Shown piece by piece: positions 25,615-33,788 of a stretch of DNA of 64,000 nucleotides. Source of the DNA: Algisphaera agarilytica (GTDB lineage Bacteria > Planctomycetota > Phycisphaerae > Phycisphaerales > Phycisphaeraceae); contig NZ_JACHGY010000001.1 of assembly GCF_014207595.1 (NCBI RefSeq), forward strand, positions 4,000,212 through 4,064,211, read 5' to 3'. Within the stretch, counting starts at the first letter, position 1; every line of letters starts with the position of its first letter. Below the pieces are notes generated by a model. It was not told the origin of the DNA, made no database searches, and was given only the letters and a program-made list of their open reading frames with translations. Both the position numbers and the translations under genes were made by a program.

Positions 25615-25709
25615 GGGTAACCTTCCCGGTGAGGCGTTGTGATCAAAACCCATCTGCACAGACGCCGATGAGCCGACTTGCACGTGCTACGCGGTTAGAG
25701 CCGGCCGGG

Positions 25710-25756
25710 TTTTCGAAAAAACCAGGGTTCACGAAATTTCGTAAGTAATTACTTAC
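25710..25756. promoter_or_regulatory. Cluster of three palindromes, operator-like
   Basis: TTTTCGAAAA (25710-25719), ACGAAATTTCGT (25731-25742) and GTAAGTAATTACTTAC (25741-25756) are all perfect palindromes in an AT-rich patch. The last overlaps the nadB stop codon. They sit 96-142 bases before the hydrolase-methyltransferase gene and resemble TetR/MarR-type operators, but no such regulator gene is next to them. Confidence 0.5.
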
Positions 25757-27441
25757 TTAGTGGCTTCGGCGCCCTGTTCGACGGGAATGGTCGTGGGTTC
25801 AGGCTGTCCTTTGACCCAGGTTTCGTGGACGCGGAAGTCGTCGCTCGTCTCGGGGTAGTCGAGGCGGGTGTGGGTGCCGCGCGTTTCCAAACGCCACGCG
25901 GCGGCGCGGGTGATCAGTGCGCCGACGGTCAGCAGGTTCTGCACTTCCCAACCGAGGCGGTCGTCGAAGATCTTGTCCATGGTGTAGCGGGCCCAGAACA
26001 GGAACATCTCGCCGACTTCCTTGAGGTGGTCGCCTTCGCGTTCGATCCCGACGTGACGCCACATGACGCTGCGCAGGCTCGATCGGACGTCGGCGAGGTC
26101 GAGCTCGCTGCGCTCGGACAGGCGGATGTCCGAGACGATCCGGGCGGGGCGTCGCCCGTTGGCCTGGACCATTTCCAAAGCGGCTTCGCCCGCCGACTTG
26201 CCGAGCACGAGTCCTTCCAGCAGCGAGTTGCTGGCCAGGCGGTTGGCACCGTTGAGCCCGCTGCAGGAGACCTCGCCCGCGGCGTAGAGGCCGGGCAGGC
26301 TGGTTCGGCCCTGGGCGTCGGTGCGGACGCCGCCGATCATGTAGTGGGCCGAGGGGTGGACGGGGATGGTGTCGGTGGCGGGGTCGAGGTCGAATTCCCG
26401 CAGCAGCCGTTCGATGCCAGGGAAGCGTTCGTTGAAGCGTTCCGTGCCGAGGTGTCGGGCGTCGAGGTAGACGTGGGTGTGGCCGGTCTTGGCCATCTGC
26501 GCGAGGATGCTGCGCGAGACGATGTCACGCGGGGCGAGCTCGGCCCGCTCGTCGTAGTCGGGCATAAAGCGGTGGCTCGAGCGGTCGATCAGGTGCGCCC
26601 CTTCGCCGCGCACCGCTTCGGTGATCAGGCTCCGCGACGCACCGGCGATGTAGAGCGTGGTCGGGTGGAACTGATAGAAGGCCAGGTCCTGAAGCTCGGC
26701 CCCGGCGCGGTAGGCCATGGCTACGCCGTCGCCCGTAGCGACGCGGGGGTTGGTCGATTCGCGGTACACCTGCCCGGCCCCGCCGGACGCGAGCACGGTG
26801 GCGGCGGCCCAGATGACCTGCAGGCCGTACTTGGGGTGGTGCGTGATCGCGCCGAGCACCTGCCCGCCGCTTTCGCTGGTGTTGTCGGCGGTGATCAGGT
26901 CGAGGACGAAGCATTCCTGGAAGAAGCGGATGCGCGGATCGTTCTCGATGCGTTGCCCGAGGCATTGGCCCAGCGCCTTGCCGGTGGCGTCGCCGTCGGT
27001 GTGGAGGATGCGGTGGTGGGAGTGGCCGCCCTCTTTGCCGAGCGCCGGGGTGCTGTCGTCCTCGGAGGCGAGGTCGAAGCGCATCCCCCAGTCCATGAGT
27101 TCGCGGACCCGCTCGCCGCCCTCCTGCACGATCTGCGTCACCACGGATTCGTCACACAGCCCGGCACCCGCGACCATCGTGTCGCGGACGTGATCGGCCA
27201 CCGAGTCGGCCTCGCTGATTACCGCGGCGATGCCGCCCTGGGCCCAGAAGGTGTTGGACTGTTTGAGCTTGCCTTTCGCCACGACGATGACGTCCGCCTC
27301 GTCGTGCCCTTCGGTCGCCGCCAACGCCGCCCGCATGCCCGCAACCCCCCCGCCGATGACCAACACGTCCGTGAAGATCTGCGGCAGCAGCGTGGCACGG
27401 AATGGGATGAGGTATCGGCGGTCGGTGTAGACAGAGTGCAT
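25753..27441 (-). CDS. nadB: L-aspartate oxidase
   Basis: First enzyme of the de novo NAD route: a flavoprotein that oxidises L-aspartate to iminoaspartate for NadA. The 562-residue protein has the FAD-binding VLVIGGGVAGMRAALAA, the succinate dehydrogenase/fumarate reductase-like blocks QGGIAAV and HRILHTDGDATGKAL, and the active-site region LYAAGEVSCSGLNGANRLAS. Start is the ATG at 27441; the frame is open to 27549, but that stretch is repeat sequence. NadA and NadC are not adjacent. A palindrome overlaps the stop. Confidence 0.94.
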   Translation of the reverse strand: MHSVYTDRRYLIPFRATLLPQIFTDVLVIGGGVAGMRAALAATEGHDEADVIVVAKGKLKQSNTFWAQGGIAAVISEADSVADHVRDTMVAGAGLCDESVVTQIVQEGGERVRELMDWGMRFDLASEDDSTPALGKEGGHSHHRILHTDGDATGKALGQCLGQRIENDPRIRFFQECFVLDLITADNTSESGGQVLGAITHHPKYGLQVIWAAATVLASGGAGQVYRESTNPRVATGDGVAMAYRAGAELQDLAFYQFHPTTLYIAGASRSLITEAVRGEGAHLIDRSSHRFMPDYDERAELAPRDIVSRSILAQMAKTGHTHVYLDARHLGTERFNERFPGIERLLREFDLDPATDTIPVHPSAHYMIGGVRTDAQGRTSLPGLYAAGEVSCSGLNGANRLASNSLLEGLVLGKSAGEAALEMVQANGRRPARIVSDIRLSERSELDLADVRSSLRSVMWRHVGIEREGDHLKEVGEMFLFWARYTMDKIFDDRLGWEVQNLLTVGALITRAAAWRLETRGTHTRLDYPETSDDFRVHETWVKGQPEPTTIPVEQGAEATK

Positions 27442-27450
27442 GAGAGGAGA

Positions 27451-27565
27451 TTGGGCGATTTCGTGATTAGGTGATTGTGCGATTGGCGGCGGGTAGCTCA
27501 GATTCTCAGGAACAATTGCTGGACAGGCGATGCGGTGTTGGGGCATCAATCACCAAATCGCCCAA
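27451..27565. repeat. Inverted repeat upstream of nadB
   Basis: TTGGGCGATTT (27451-27461) and GTGATTG (27471-27477) recur inverted as CAATCAC (27547-27553) and AAATCGCCCAA (27555-27565). The two arms differ by an eight-base insertion. It looks like a dispersed intergenic element between the lipoprotein gene and nadB. Confidence 0.6.
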
Positions 27566-27584
27566 CCCCTAAATCGCAAAACGC

Positions 27585-28025
27585 TCACTCCAACACCCCT
27601 TTGCCGGAGAACAGCACCAGGGGGAGCGGGATGCCGGTCTCGGTCAGGAAGCTTCGGAGGTAGTTTTCTGGAGAATAGGTCACGCTGCCGTTGATTTCCC
27701 AAGATTTCCCCGAGAGCGCTTGGCCATCGGTTTGGATCGCGGCGGGGAGGCGGATCGCCTGGACGCCCTTGGGCCCCAGGACCCGGGCGGGGATTTCGAC
27801 ATAGGCGTAGGACCCGGCGTCTGCGACCGAGAGCGTGTACGACGCTTCGGGCAGCTGGATCGCCACGTCGTTGGGGTTGCTCATCACCACGGCCACCTCG
27901 ACGCGGGCCCCTTGCGGCGATTCCTGGGTCAGCTCGGCGCCCACCACCTCCAGGGACGGGGGCACGGCGCTGATGCACCCGGTTAGACCGGCCACGCAAA
28001 TCACGATGACAGCAACGAATCGCAT
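27585..28025 (-). CDS. LEA14-like lipoprotein (WHy domain)
   Basis: A 146-residue lipoprotein. The leader MRFVAVIVICVAGLTGC ends in a lipobox, with Cys17 to be lipidated. The mature part is a single LEA type 2/WHy-like beta-sandwich: VGAELTQESPQGARVEVAVV, then MSNPNDVAIQLPEASYTLSV, the NPN turn being typical. Bacterial members sit in the outer membrane or periplasm and are linked to stress or to secreted-effector binding; the role here is unknown. Start is the ATG at 28025; earlier in-frame codons lack a signal. The 209 bp upstream hold no gene that I can see. Confidence 0.78.
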   Translation of the reverse strand: MRFVAVIVICVAGLTGCISAVPPSLEVVGAELTQESPQGARVEVAVVMSNPNDVAIQLPEASYTLSVADAGSYAYVEIPARVLGPKGVQAIRLPAAIQTDGQALSGKSWEINGSVTYSPENYLRSFLTETGIPLPLVLFSGKGVLE

Positions 28026-28234
28026 TTCACAATTGTACGAGATTTCATTTCCCGGCAACATCATCCGGGCCGCGGCGGGCGCATCATCCCAACCGCCACC
28101 GCTTCGCTGACCGTTACAACCCACACGCTTGGAACGACCTGCACGCAGCCTTTCGCCAGGCCTCAGAAAGCTCACAACCGCCTGTTGCATACCCGCTGCT
28201 CCGCCGATGGATCGGCAGAGGAGAAGTACCGCCC

Positions 28235-28663
28235 ATGGCGTCCACCGAGAGAACATGCGGCTCCTGCACCGCGTGCTGCAGCAGCCTGGTCATTGAAGAG
28301 CTTTCGAAGCCGGCGTTTACCGATTGCCCGCACGAGTGTGCCGGGGGCTGTGATGCCTACGCCTCGCGTCCGACCTCCTGCCGGGACTTCCGCTGCCTGT
28401 GGCTCGATGGCCACCTCGAAGAGAACGACCGGCCCGATAAGCTCGGCGTCATCTTCACCACCACCCACGATGAACAGGTCGGCGTCCACCCGCTGATCGT
28501 CGAAGCGGAGCCGCAAGGCGTCGATCGTCCAGCAGTTCAGGACGCCATCCAACGGCTGACCGAAAAATCACCGGTGCTGGTTCTGACACCCGCCGGCGGC
28601 ACGTTCCATCCCAAACGTCGGCAAACCACAACGCCGCTGACCATCGATGGCCAGGCGGCGTAG
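28235..28663 (+). CDS. Cysteine-cluster protein (YkgJ-like)
   Basis: A 142-residue soluble protein with seven or more clustered cysteines in its first 60 residues: TCGSCTACCSS, then DCPHECAGGCDAYASRP, then SCRDFRCLWL. The spacing resembles the YkgJ/UPF0153 zinc- or iron-sulfur-binding family. The C-terminal half is a small unassigned domain. Function is not established for the family. The ATG at 28235 is preceded by GAGGAGAA about ten bases upstream. It converges with the flavodoxin-fold gene. Confidence 0.72.
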   Translation: MASTERTCGSCTACCSSLVIEELSKPAFTDCPHECAGGCDAYASRPTSCRDFRCLWLDGHLEENDRPDKLGVIFTTTHDEQVGVHPLIVEAEPQGVDRPAVQDAIQRLTEKSPVLVLTPAGGTFHPKRRQTTTPLTIDGQAA

Positions 28664-28695
28664 GTGTGATGGGTTGTCTATAGAAATTCAACGGC

Positions 28696-29454
28696 TCAGC
28701 GCTTGTGCTCGGGGCTGGCGAAGTCGCTCTTGCATCCCGCGTCCCAGGCTTCGGGCTGGTTGCCGTGCGCCGGGATGCCGCCGGCGTCTTTGAGCATGCG
28801 CGCCAGGTGCAGGCAGTTCCACACGAGGAACGTGGTGTTGCGGTTGGTGAAGTCGTTCTCGGGGCCGCCCGAGCCGGGATCGCGGTACGACGGGCCCGGG
28901 CCGGCTTCACCCATCCACCCGGCATCGGCCTGGGGCGGGACGGTGTAGCCGATGTGTGACAGCGAGAACAGGATGTTCATCGCGCAGTGCTTCACGCCGT
29001 CTTCGTTGCCGGTGATCAGTGTGGCGCCGACCTTGCCGTAGTCGCGGTACTGGCCCTTCTCGTTGAACGAGTGGGTGTAGCCGTACATGCGTTCGAGCGT
29101 GCGGTTGCAGACCGACGACTTCTCGCCGAGCCACACCGAAGTGCAGAGGATCAGGATGTCACAGGCATCGACCTCGGCCTGGATCTGCGGCCAGTCGTCA
29201 CGCTCCCATTCGGGGGTCTGCGACATGTCTTGACCGAGCCCGGCCGCGATCTCGTAGTCGACCGGACGGATGACCTTGTGGCTGACGTTGTTCGCATCGA
29301 GGATGCCTTGCGCCACACCGATGAGCCCCTCGGTGTGGGACATCCGCGGCGAACGCTCGAGGGTGCAGTTGAGAAACAGCACCTTGAGGTCGTCGTAGGT
29401 CGCCGGGGCGATCGTGCACTGCTGCTTGGTAATCTTCTCGAGTTGCTCGGACAT
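28696..29454 (-). CDS. Flavodoxin-fold NAD(P)H-dependent FMN reductase-like protein
   Basis: A 252-residue protein with a flavodoxin-like fold: LKVLFLNCTLERSPRMSHTE forms the phosphate-binding loop, and DILILCTSVWLGEKSSVCNR the second flavin contact. Relatives reduce flavins, quinones or azo compounds with NAD(P)H. The C-terminal 70 residues are Gly/Pro-rich and unusual. Start is the ATG at 29454, with GGAG six bases before it; the upstream in-frame ATG at 29487 is less likely. The 109 bp to rho show no terminator that I can identify. Confidence 0.82.
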   Translation of the reverse strand: MSEQLEKITKQQCTIAPATYDDLKVLFLNCTLERSPRMSHTEGLIGVAQGILDANNVSHKVIRPVDYEIAAGLGQDMSQTPEWERDDWPQIQAEVDACDILILCTSVWLGEKSSVCNRTLERMYGYTHSFNEKGQYRDYGKVGATLITGNEDGVKHCAMNILFSLSHIGYTVPPQADAGWMGEAGPGPSYRDPGSGGPENDFTNRNTTFLVWNCLHLARMLKDAGGIPAHGNQPEAWDAGCKSDFASPEHKR

Positions 29455-29563
29455 CCACGGCTCCTGTGATGAAAGTAGTTGATTCACTTCGATACACGAC
29501 AGTCAACCGGCAGGCGCACGCGCATTATTTCAGGCTCGGAGGATTTCAAGCACAGGGTTTTCC

Positions 29564-31009
29564 TCAATCGCCGGTCATCTTCATCAGGAACTCGGCGTTG
29601 GTCGGCGTCTTCATCAGACGGCTCTTGAGCATCTCCATGGCTTCGACGACGTTCATGTCGGCGAGCACCTTGCGAAGGCGGTAGACCAGCTTCAGCTCGG
29701 TCGGGTCCATCAGCAGCTCTTCCCGGCGGGTGCCCGAGGCGGCGATGTCGATCGCGGGGTAAACCCGTTTCTCGACCAGGCGGCGGTCCAGGTGCAGCTC
29801 GGAGTTACCGGTGCCCTTGAACTCTTCGAAGATGATGTCATCGGCCTTGCTGCCGGTGTCGGTCAGCGCGGTGGCGAGGATGGTCAGCGAGCCGCCGTTC
29901 TCGATCGCCCGGGCGCTGCCGAAGAACTTCTTGGGGCGTTGCAGGGCGTTGGAGTCGAGGCCGCCGGTCATGATCTTGCCGGTGTGGGGCATCTCGGCGT
30001 TGTAGGCGCGGGCCATCCGGGTGATCGAGTCCATGAGGATGATCACGTCGTGGCCGTATTCGACCATCCGGCGAGACTTCTCGATGACCATTTCACACAC
30101 CTGTACGTGGCGGGTGGTGTTCTCGTCGAACGTCGAGGCGACGACTTCGACTTCCGGGGGCGTGTTCGCCTTGAAGTCGGTGACTTCCTCGGGGCGTTCG
30201 TCGATGAGCAGCACGAACACCTTGCAGGTCGGGTAGTTCACGATCAGCGACTTGGCCATCTTCTGGAGGAGGACGGTCTTACCGGTACGCGGCGGCGCGA
30301 CGATCAGGCCACGCTGACCCTTACCGACGGGGGCGACCAGGTCGACGATACGCATCTCGAAGTTGTTGTCGTCGCCGGGGGTTTCCATCACGAACCGCTC
30401 GTAGGGGTGGAGCGGCGTGAGGTCGTCGAAGTCTTTGAGCTCGTTGAGGTGCTGCGGGTCTTCGCCGTTGATGGCGTCGACGCGGAGCAGCGCGAAGTAG
30501 CGCTCGGATTCCTTGGGCGGACGGATCGTGCCGGCGACGACGTGGCCGACCTTGAGTCCGAACCGGCGGATCTGCGACGGGCTGACGTAGATGTCGTCCG
30601 GGCAAGCGAGGTAGGACTGGTCGGGGCTGCGGAGGAAGCCGAAGCCGTCCGGCAGGATTTCCAGAACGCCTTCGCCGTACATCAGGCCCTTGGCCGAGAA
30701 GTGCTTCTCGAGGATCTTGAAGATCAGACGGTTCTTGACGAGGCCTTCGATGTCCTTCTCGCTGAGTCCTTCGTTCTCGGCGAGCTTGAGCAGTTCTGCG
30801 TCGCTCATCACTTCGAGGTCGCGGACGGTGAGGTCGGCCTTCTTGGCCTCCTCGTAGTGCTCCTGCGTCTCGGCGTCGAGCTCTTGGTCGGACTGCGGCG
30901 CGGGGGGAGCGACTTTCTTTTCTTCACCCGACGAAGCCTTGGCTTTGGTCTTTCGGGAAGATTTTTTCTTGCTGACTTTTTTCTTGGTCGTGGTGGATTT
31001 CTCAGCCAT
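29564..31009 (-). CDS. rho: Transcription termination factor Rho
   Basis: Hexameric RNA helicase that ends transcription at C-rich sites. The 481-residue protein has a Lys-rich N-terminal extension (about 1-40), the Rho N-terminal helix domain (60-100), the RNA-binding cold-shock domain with GFGFLRS (122-128), and the ATPase with Walker A APPRTGKT (238-245), [16 protein letters not shown] and GGLDSNAL Q-loop regions. It is 60 residues longer than E. coli Rho because of the extension. The start is the ATG at 31009; the frame is open to 31228 without support. The 265 bp before the gene hold no gene and probably the promoter. Confidence 0.96.
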   Translation of the reverse strand: MAEKSTTTKKKVSKKKSSRKTKAKASSGEEKKVAPPAPQSDQELDAETQEHYEEAKKADLTVRDLEVMSDAELLKLAENEGLSEKDIEGLVKNRLIFKILEKHFSAKGLMYGEGVLEILPDGFGFLRSPDQSYLACPDDIYVSPSQIRRFGLKVGHVVAGTIRPPKESERYFALLRVDAINGEDPQHLNELKDFDDLTPLHPYERFVMETPGDDNNFEMRIVDLVAPVGKGQRGLIVAPPRTGKTVLLQKMAKSLIVNYPTCKVFVLLIDERPEEVTDFKANTPPEVEVVASTFDENTTRHVQVCEMVIEKSRRMVEYGHDVIILMDSITRMARAYNAEMPHTGKIMTGGLDSNALQRPKKFFGSARAIENGGSLTILATALTDTGSKADDIIFEEFKGTGNSELHLDRRLVEKRVYPAIDIAASGTRREELLMDPTELKLVYRLRKVLADMNVVEAMEMLKSRLMKTPTNAEFLMKMTGD

Positions 31010-31274
31010 GAGAACGGGTACTCCTGGGGTGGCCGTGCCGCGCACAACATGCGGCAGGTTGGGGGGTGGGTGGAACGGGGGATGTTGTGAAGGGTGAACT
31101 AAATCGAGGTGTCTGAACGAATCATCGGTCCTTGGGCATACCCTGATCGGCATACCTGTTTTTTTAGGGGGGTATTTCAAGCGACGCCTGCTGGACGAGG
31201 GTCCCCACCCACCAGCACGGTCATTCAAAGCTCAATAGCGAATCGACCGTGCCGCGGCAGGGTCTGTGTCGTCA

Positions 31275-31922
31275 TCACGAGCTTTTCGAGAGAGCCCAAT
31301 CGAGTAGCCGACGGGCTTGAGTCTGAACAACCGATGGATCGGCGTCGTTGCTGAAGACATAATCGGCACGCGCACGCTTGATGTCAAGCGGCATCTGGTT
31401 TTTCTCTCGACGCTCCAGCTCCTGGGCCGACCAACCGCGGGTGCGGGCCACCCGCTCCTGACGAACTTCCAAGGGCGCATCGATATAAACCAATACGTCG
31501 CAATCGCCTTCGAGTTCGCGCTCGAGCAGCAGCGGGCAGTCTTCGATAATCGCCAGGACATCGGCATCGCCTCGATAGAGCGACCGCAGCTCGCTCCGGC
31601 GGGCGTGCACCAGTGGGTGGACCAGCGATTCGAGACGGGCCAACTCGCACGGGTCGTCGAAGACCTTCGCGCCGATCGCCGAGCGGTTCACGCTGCCGTC
31701 GGCTTCCAAGACACCTGCCCCCCACCAGCCGACGAGGGTGCCCTTGACTTCCGGGCGGTCCAGCACCTCCCGCGCGATGGCGTCTGCGTCGATCACCGCC
31801 GCGCCCTCATGGGCCAACAGCTTGGCGACGTGGCTCTTCCCCGAGCCCGGGCCGCCGAGCAAGCCGATCACGGGCTTGGTCTTCGACGAAAGGCTGGCGG
31901 CAGAGCGTGGTTCGTAACCCAT
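31275..31922 (-). CDS. coaE: Dephospho-CoA kinase
   Basis: Last step of coenzyme A synthesis: phosphorylates dephospho-CoA with ATP. The 215-residue P-loop kinase has LGGPGSGKS at 22-30, the DADAIAREVL substrate loop, and the lid region VARTRGWSAQELERREKNQM. An N-terminal tail of about 17 residues precedes the usual start of the fold. It is followed by rho in the same direction, a pairing also seen in other planctomycetes to my knowledge. Confidence 0.93.
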   Translation of the reverse strand: MGYEPRSAASLSSKTKPVIGLLGGPGSGKSHVAKLLAHEGAAVIDADAIAREVLDRPEVKGTLVGWWGAGVLEADGSVNRSAIGAKVFDDPCELARLESLVHPLVHARRSELRSLYRGDADVLAIIEDCPLLLERELEGDCDVLVYIDAPLEVRQERVARTRGWSAQELERREKNQMPLDIKRARADYVFSNDADPSVVQTQARRLLDWALSKSS

Positions 31923-31975
31923 CGCCCTATCCTAGCCGACTGGGTCGATTCGTCGAGAGTCTTGGCTGCGGAAGT

Positions 31976-33403
31976 TTACGGCTTGAGGTCGCGGATTTTG
32001 ACCGAACGCCCGAACGCCTCGATGAGCGGCTCCAGCTCGACGCCGTAGTCGTCTTCGAGCGCTTCCTCCCAACTCTTGCCGTCCTTGATCCCGTTGATGA
32101 AAGCTTGGTACCGCTTGCCGTTCTGCTTGATCATGAAGCCGGTGAGCAGATTGGCCATGGGGTAGTGGTGGCCTTCGATATGGCTCGCGTAAAAGAAGGC
32201 GTTCCCGCCGAGCGATTTATTCTGCCGCATCAGGCTCAGGCCGTAGTCGATATTGCGTGCGAGTGAGCTTTCGCCGAAGCCGCCCTTGTCTACCAATTCC
32301 GATGAGACGTACTCGGCAAGGCCTTCGTTGATCCAACTCGGCAGGAAGGGGTATGAGCGGTAGCGGTGGTTGAACATGTGGACCGCTTCGTGCACCAGCA
32401 CCCGTGCGAAATCCAGATCGCGGCGTTGCTTGAAAAGCGCCACCTCGCTCTTGCCGGTGCCGTACGAGAGGCATAGCCCCAGCGTCCCGCGGGAATCGTG
32501 CTGGTGGTGCAAGAGAAAGTACTTGTGGTAGTCCGCTTCGTTCTGAAACACGATGATCAAACCCCGGCCCAGGAAAATGTTTTCCCCTTTTTCCAGGCCG
32601 AAGATGTCCGACAAGCGGTCGTACATCTCATCGAGCAGGCCGGCCCACTGGCGGGCTTCCTTCGGCGGTAGGTCGGAGTAAAACAGGAAATAGTCCGAGG
32701 CGTCTTCATAGAGCCGGAGGCGCAGGTTGATCTTCTTTTGGGCTTCGAGCATCTCCGCCTTTAGCTTTTCGACGTTTGACGCCATCACCTCGTCGGAAAG
32801 ATCGCCCCAGAACTGGGACTGGATGTCACCGACCGTGACCGGGCCGCCCAGGCCGGATCCACCCTCGCCGTGGTCGTGGGTGTGCGTGTGGCCGGGCTGT
32901 TCCTCGATGACTTCTTCGGGCTCGGGCTCGTCGTAATCCACGACCTCGCCATCGCGGACCCGATCGATCTTCGACGCCAGCCCGGGTTCGATCCGCAGCG
33001 CCCGCTTCCACGCGCTCTCGGCCAGCTTTTCGCCGTCTTCCCGTTCATACAGCAGCGACCCCAGGGTGTACCAGCCCCGGGCGTCATCCCGGGCGAGAAA
33101 CTTTTCCTGCACCCACATCACCCGGTCCGGCCGGAGCGAGTCCCACGCGATCTGCTTGGTCTCCCCTTCCACCGTTTTCATGGTGAAATCGAAGTCGTCG
33201 TACTCGGTGAGCCAACCCCGCAGACGCTCGCCGCCGTCCGGAGCGACGGTCAGCTTCACCGGCGGCTCCACCACGATCGGCTCGGACCACACCGTGGACG
33301 TCCAAGCCAAACCCAGCAGCGTCAGCGCCAACCACGAGGCCCGCACGAGGCGTTTGCGGGCTGTCGTGCGCCGATCCGCATTATGGAATGGAGGTGTTTT
33401 CAT
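31976..33403 (-). CDS. Exported DUF1570-like gluzincin metallopeptidase
   Basis: A 475-residue exported protein. Signal-like segment at about 20-40 (SWLALTLLGLAWTSTVWS). In the C-terminal half the zinc motif HEAVH (338-342) is followed by NEGLAEY (359-365), with Glu360 or Glu364 as third ligand, the gluzincin arrangement seen in planctomycete DUF1570 proteins. Upstream are a tetratricopeptide-like stretch and a His-rich acidic loop, PGHTHTHDHGEGG (170-182), which may bind metal. Substrate unknown. Its ATG at 33403 lies 23 bases inside the end of the preceding gene. Confidence 0.78.
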   Translation of the reverse strand: MKTPPFHNADRRTTARKRLVRASWLALTLLGLAWTSTVWSEPIVVEPPVKLTVAPDGGERLRGWLTEYDDFDFTMKTVEGETKQIAWDSLRPDRVMWVQEKFLARDDARGWYTLGSLLYEREDGEKLAESAWKRALRIEPGLASKIDRVRDGEVVDYDEPEPEEVIEEQPGHTHTHDHGEGGSGLGGPVTVGDIQSQFWGDLSDEVMASNVEKLKAEMLEAQKKINLRLRLYEDASDYFLFYSDLPPKEARQWAGLLDEMYDRLSDIFGLEKGENIFLGRGLIIVFQNEADYHKYFLLHHQHDSRGTLGLCLSYGTGKSEVALFKQRRDLDFARVLVHEAVHMFNHRYRSYPFLPSWINEGLAEYVSSELVDKGGFGESSLARNIDYGLSLMRQNKSLGGNAFFYASHIEGHHYPMANLLTGFMIKQNGKRYQAFINGIKDGKSWEEALEDDYGVELEPLIEAFGRSVKIRDLKP

Positions 33404-33752
33404 GATCGAGTCTTTCCCGGATGAGTGCTTCTAATTGTTCGATCGTTTCCGCGTGGGCAAGTTCTTCTGAATTCAGCCAAATACGCGCCTCCTTCTCGTC
33501 TTCCTTCAACACGGCGGGCCAATCCACCGTTTCCAGATCGTAGCGCTCCTTCGCCTCGTCACGGTGCAAGAACTCGATGTCGTGTTCGAGACCTTCGATG
33601 AATCTGGCCCACCGTTTCTTCATCCCCAATGCATGGTGCGTGACGGCGCAAAGGGAACAGCGGTAGGTCTTGGGGGAAATCAATTTGTGGGCGCTGTCCC
33701 ACGCAGCGCCCAGCCAACCCGCGTCGGCGTTGTAGACGAAAATCAGTTTCAC
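33381..33752 (-). CDS. Small conserved uncharacterised protein
   Basis: A 123-residue soluble protein. The N-terminus, MKLIFVYNADAGWLGAAWDS, with HKLISPKTYRCSLCAVTHHA, matches a recurring but unnamed bacterial family (YNAD...SP.TY.C.LC) that I recall without a known function. The CxxC pair could bind metal or take part in redox chemistry. Its end overlaps the metallopeptidase gene by 23 bases, so the two are co-expressed. It is 36 bp downstream of the solute-binding protein gene. Confidence 0.72.
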   Translation of the reverse strand: MKLIFVYNADAGWLGAAWDSAHKLISPKTYRCSLCAVTHHALGMKKRWARFIEGLEHDIEFLHRDEAKERYDLETVDWPAVLKEDEKEARIWLNSEELAHAETIEQLEALIRERLDHENTSIP

Positions 33753-33788
33753 GGCCGAGGCCCGAGAGGGAAAAACGACGATGCCGAA

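Noticed and set aside
28203-28216. Short palindrome GCCGATGGATCGGC before the Cys-cluster gene
   Set aside because: Six-base arms in GC-rich DNA are expected by chance and there is no further support for an operator.
31010-31274. Autoregulatory leader of rho
   Set aside because: The 265-base gap is long enough, and a TTGAAA with a weak -10 can be picked out, but no attenuator hairpin with T-run or conserved leader peptide is visible.
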